Source: Neonectria sp. B-13 (Eukaryota > Ascomycota > Sordariomycetes > Hypocreales > Nectriaceae). From it: a stretch of 64,000 nt of DNA. The notes beneath the pieces were generated by a model. The model worked only from the letters and a program-made list of their open reading frames with translations, searched no databases and was not told the origin of the DNA. Both the position numbers and the translations under genes were made by a program. This document shows, one piece after another, positions 62,050 through 64,000 of the stretch; positions within the stretch are counted from its first letter, which is position 1; each line of letters starts with the position of its first letter. The stretch covers positions 5,996,309 through 6,060,308 of the forward strand of contig NOKP01000002.1 in the NCBI GenBank assembly GCA_002682825.1, in the 5' to 3' direction.

Positions 62050-63262
62050 AAAGCATCCAGATGATAGCTACAAAGCCAGACGATAGTAACGTGACTTATT
62101 TGAGAAGTTGTTTTACGCATCATACACCCAGCTTTTACCATCAGTGGCAAGCCCAAGCTTCAGCTACGATCCACATGATTCGAATGCCGGAATTTCAGAA
62201 CAGGGTTTGATTGCAGGTCATAAAGTCGAAGAGTGAGTAGGAAGAAGGGCATTCCCCAAGATGAGGGACGACAGTACGAGGCGCATGAGGGTTAGCGGTA
62301 ACGGCAGCAACCCAAAATTAGTTGCTAAAGCTGATAGGATGATGAAAAGTGGTTACCTTGCGAGAGTTTGCGCGCATCTTTATAGCATGCGCTCTTGGCA
62401 GAATCTGGATACAAGATGCGAACTTCTTTGCCTGTTAATGTAACTATATTCAAACTCGAGTCATCAACTCCAGAATCACAAGGCTCTTTTCTGGTAAGTG
62501 GATTGTCATTGTATGGAGGACAAAGGCTTTTCGGGTTGAACGGCAGCGATGATCACTTCAGCTACGACTACGCCTCCGGAGGTTTGAGGCAGTGCTCATT
62601 CAGAAGCAAGATCTGCAGGGACTTTTTCTGTCCCCAAATCTAACTAAAGTCTGACAGCCGTTGTTTGATATGAGAGTAGTGCTAGCTGATACGCCGATTG
62701 GACAATTTTCTTTTTCTTTTGCCGGTTCCTAAATCTTGTCAGCTTGGTTGGCGTCATCAAACGCTTCGTGTATTTCCGCGGAAGCACCTATTTCAACTAG
62801 GCCGAAGAAAGCAACCGTGATTCCACACTCAACTCCACTCTTGTACACACATTGAATCTCTGCCAGGCTCCCTCCTTTATATTAGCAGGACTAGGGTTGA
62901 GATATGGGTATTGGGATAAGGGATCTCTCTGCGCTACAAGCAGCTTCTGGACGAAGGCTTGAGCCTCACCAATCCGTCAGACATGTTATCTCGGCATCAT
63001 TTCTTGGGACGCCTAAATTGTTCAAGTCGAGTCGTCAGAATCTGTTAACTAAGCCGACAACTTTCATTAAAGCTTTGTCATTTCCAAAATGACCGCAGTA
63101 AGACAATTTAAAATATAGGCAGCAGTCATTATCTACATGTGAGACATGCACAAACCGGAGAAAGGCAAAGAAGCATAGCCACGCCAGAGAAGACTACGTG
63201 ACGTAACCTTACTGATCAGGATTTGTATATAAACTCGATCAGAGGCCCATGTTGTAGAAAGT
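62050..63262. other. intergenic region
   Basis: About 1.2 kb without a supported gene. A frame at 62395-62643 contains a protein-like stretch (FLVSGLSLYGGQRLFGLNGS) but has no ATG in position and may be a relic of a secreted protein. The rest is AT-rich. Confidence 0.4.
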
Positions 63263-64000
63263 ATGCGGCAACGATCATTCACAATGTTCATCACATCATT
63301 TTTGATAGCATTCGCCGCTGCAGTGGCTGGGACTGCCGCCACTCCTCTCACTACTTCACGAGATACTGTTCCGCTGCCCGAGAATACGTCCAACTTCAAC
63401 GAGTCTACCCGTCTTCAACCTCTCCGCTACGTCAATACCACACGACTGCAAGTCGCGTACTACGAAGACGGTCCGGCCGATGGTCAAGTTGTACTGCTGC
63501 TCCATGGCTGGCCCTACGATATCCACAGCTACGCTGTTGTTGCCCCGGCTCTTTCAAGAAAAGGATTCCGTGTTATTGTCCCTTACCTCCGAGGTAACGG
63601 CCCGACCACGTTCCTTCATGCCGGCACCTTCAGGTCTGGAGAACAGGCTGCCCTTGGCTATGATATTATCGAGCTTCTTGACGCGCTAGACATACCGAAA
63701 GCTATATTCGCTGGGTACGACTGGGGCGGTCGTGGCGCCTGTGTTGCGGCAGCGTTGTGGCCAGACCGTTGCGAAGGGCTTGTATCCGTCAACAGCTACC
63801 TCATCCAAGATCTGTCAAAGGCTTGGGTCCCCCTTGCCGCTCCGATTGAGGCGGGCTTTTGGTACTTTTACTACTTCCTTACACCACGTGGAGAGGCGGC
63901 ATTAGCAGAGCACGCTAAGGACATTGCACGAGTTGTCTGGGGCAAGAATTCGCCTGAGTGGAACTACACGGAGGCCGATCTTGACCGCGCCGCTGAGACA
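63263..64000 (+). CDS. secreted alpha/beta hydrolase, epoxide-hydrolase-like (partial)
   Basis: The frame starts at an ATG (MRQRSFTMFITSF) and runs off the right edge; 246 codons are visible. A signal peptide is likely (hydrophobic core SFLIAFAAAVAGTAA); an alternative ATG is at 63284. The hydrolase core shows VAYYEDGP, the oxyanion segment VVLLLHGWPYDIHSY, VIVPYLRGNG, and the nucleophile elbow FAGYDWGGRGAC with Asp in the nucleophile position, as in epoxide hydrolases and dehalogenases. A cap-domain region follows. The catalytic acid and His would lie beyond the window. No intron was needed in the visible part. The substrate is unknown. Confidence 0.85.
   Translation, partial: MRQRSFTMFITSFLIAFAAAVAGTAATPLTTSRDTVPLPENTSNFNESTRLQPLRYVNTTRLQVAYYEDGPADGQVVLLLHGWPYDIHSYAVVAPALSRKGFRVIVPYLRGNGPTTFLHAGTFRSGEQAALGYDIIELLDALDIPKAIFAGYDWGGRGACVAAALWPDRCEGLVSVNSYLIQDLSKAWVPLAAPIEAGFWYFYYFLTPRGEAALAEHAKDIARVVWGKNSPEWNYTEADLDRAAET

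Noticed and set aside
1..64000. CRISPR arrays, tRNA or rRNA genes, complete transposons
   Set aside because: No regularly spaced repeats, cloverleaf-like sequences, rRNA blocks or transposase/reverse-transcriptase motifs were seen by eye; a tRNAscan or RepeatMasker run was not possible.

Overview
This window reads as nuclear DNA of a filamentous ascomycete (Pezizomycotina; a Sordariomycete, perhaps Fusarium-like, is my guess from gene content only). Most genes are split by short 50-75 nt introns with GTAAGT-type donors and YAG acceptors. Zn(II)2Cys6 regulators are abundant, the gene families are typically fungal, and there are no operons. Several genes are nonsense-riddled remnants whose stops fit C-to-T or G-to-A changes, which recalls RIP. 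Gene models were built by hand by joining reading frames at consensus splice sites.

Layout. 0-5.6 kb: a MYND zinc-finger gene, then a decayed zone with a P450 remnant fused head-on to a rhodopsin-domain receptor remnant, a broken acidic ORF, and two pairs of diverged repeats. 6-7.6 kb: secreted polygalacturonase. 8.7-15.1 kb: bicupin quercetinase-like dioxygenase and alpha/beta-hydrolase esterase sharing a divergent promoter, followed by a Zn2Cys6 regulator (possible flavonol breakdown). 15.2-22.3 kb: two divergent 2-oxoglutarate/Fe oxygenases, a ketopantoate-reductase-like enzyme and another regulator. 22.7-32.6 kb: a carbohydrate (uronide) module in decay, with an intact regulator, DUF2264 protein and MFS sugar transporter but a GH88 hydrolase and a Dal5-type transporter broken.

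33.5-50.9 kb is the most interesting part: SDR, FAD monooxygenase, aldehyde dehydrogenase, Zn2Cys6 regulator, o-pyrocatechuate-decarboxylase-like amidohydrolase, SnoaL-like protein, stilbene-cleaving-type carotenoid oxygenase, an unknown 237-aa protein and a divergent homogentisate-dioxygenase-like enzyme. Five intergenic sites here are perfect TCGG-N10-CCGA palindromes, a sixth is GCGG-N10-CCGC and a seventh is one base off. They lie about 150-310 bp upstream of nearly every gene of the block. Together this looks like one co-regulated aromatic (possibly stilbenoid) catabolic regulon: oxidative cleavage to aldehydes, oxidation to acids, hydroxylation or decarboxylation, then ring opening.

51-64 kb: an internally shortened RTA1-like membrane protein, a sulfite-oxidase-family molybdoenzyme, a hairpin-forming repeat, a catalase pseudogene, a Zn2Cys6 regulator divergent from an SDR, a small four-helix membrane protein with a GC-AG intron, a nitronate monooxygenase, and a secreted alpha/beta hydrolase running off the right edge. 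No rRNA, tRNA, CRISPR array or complete transposon was recognised.
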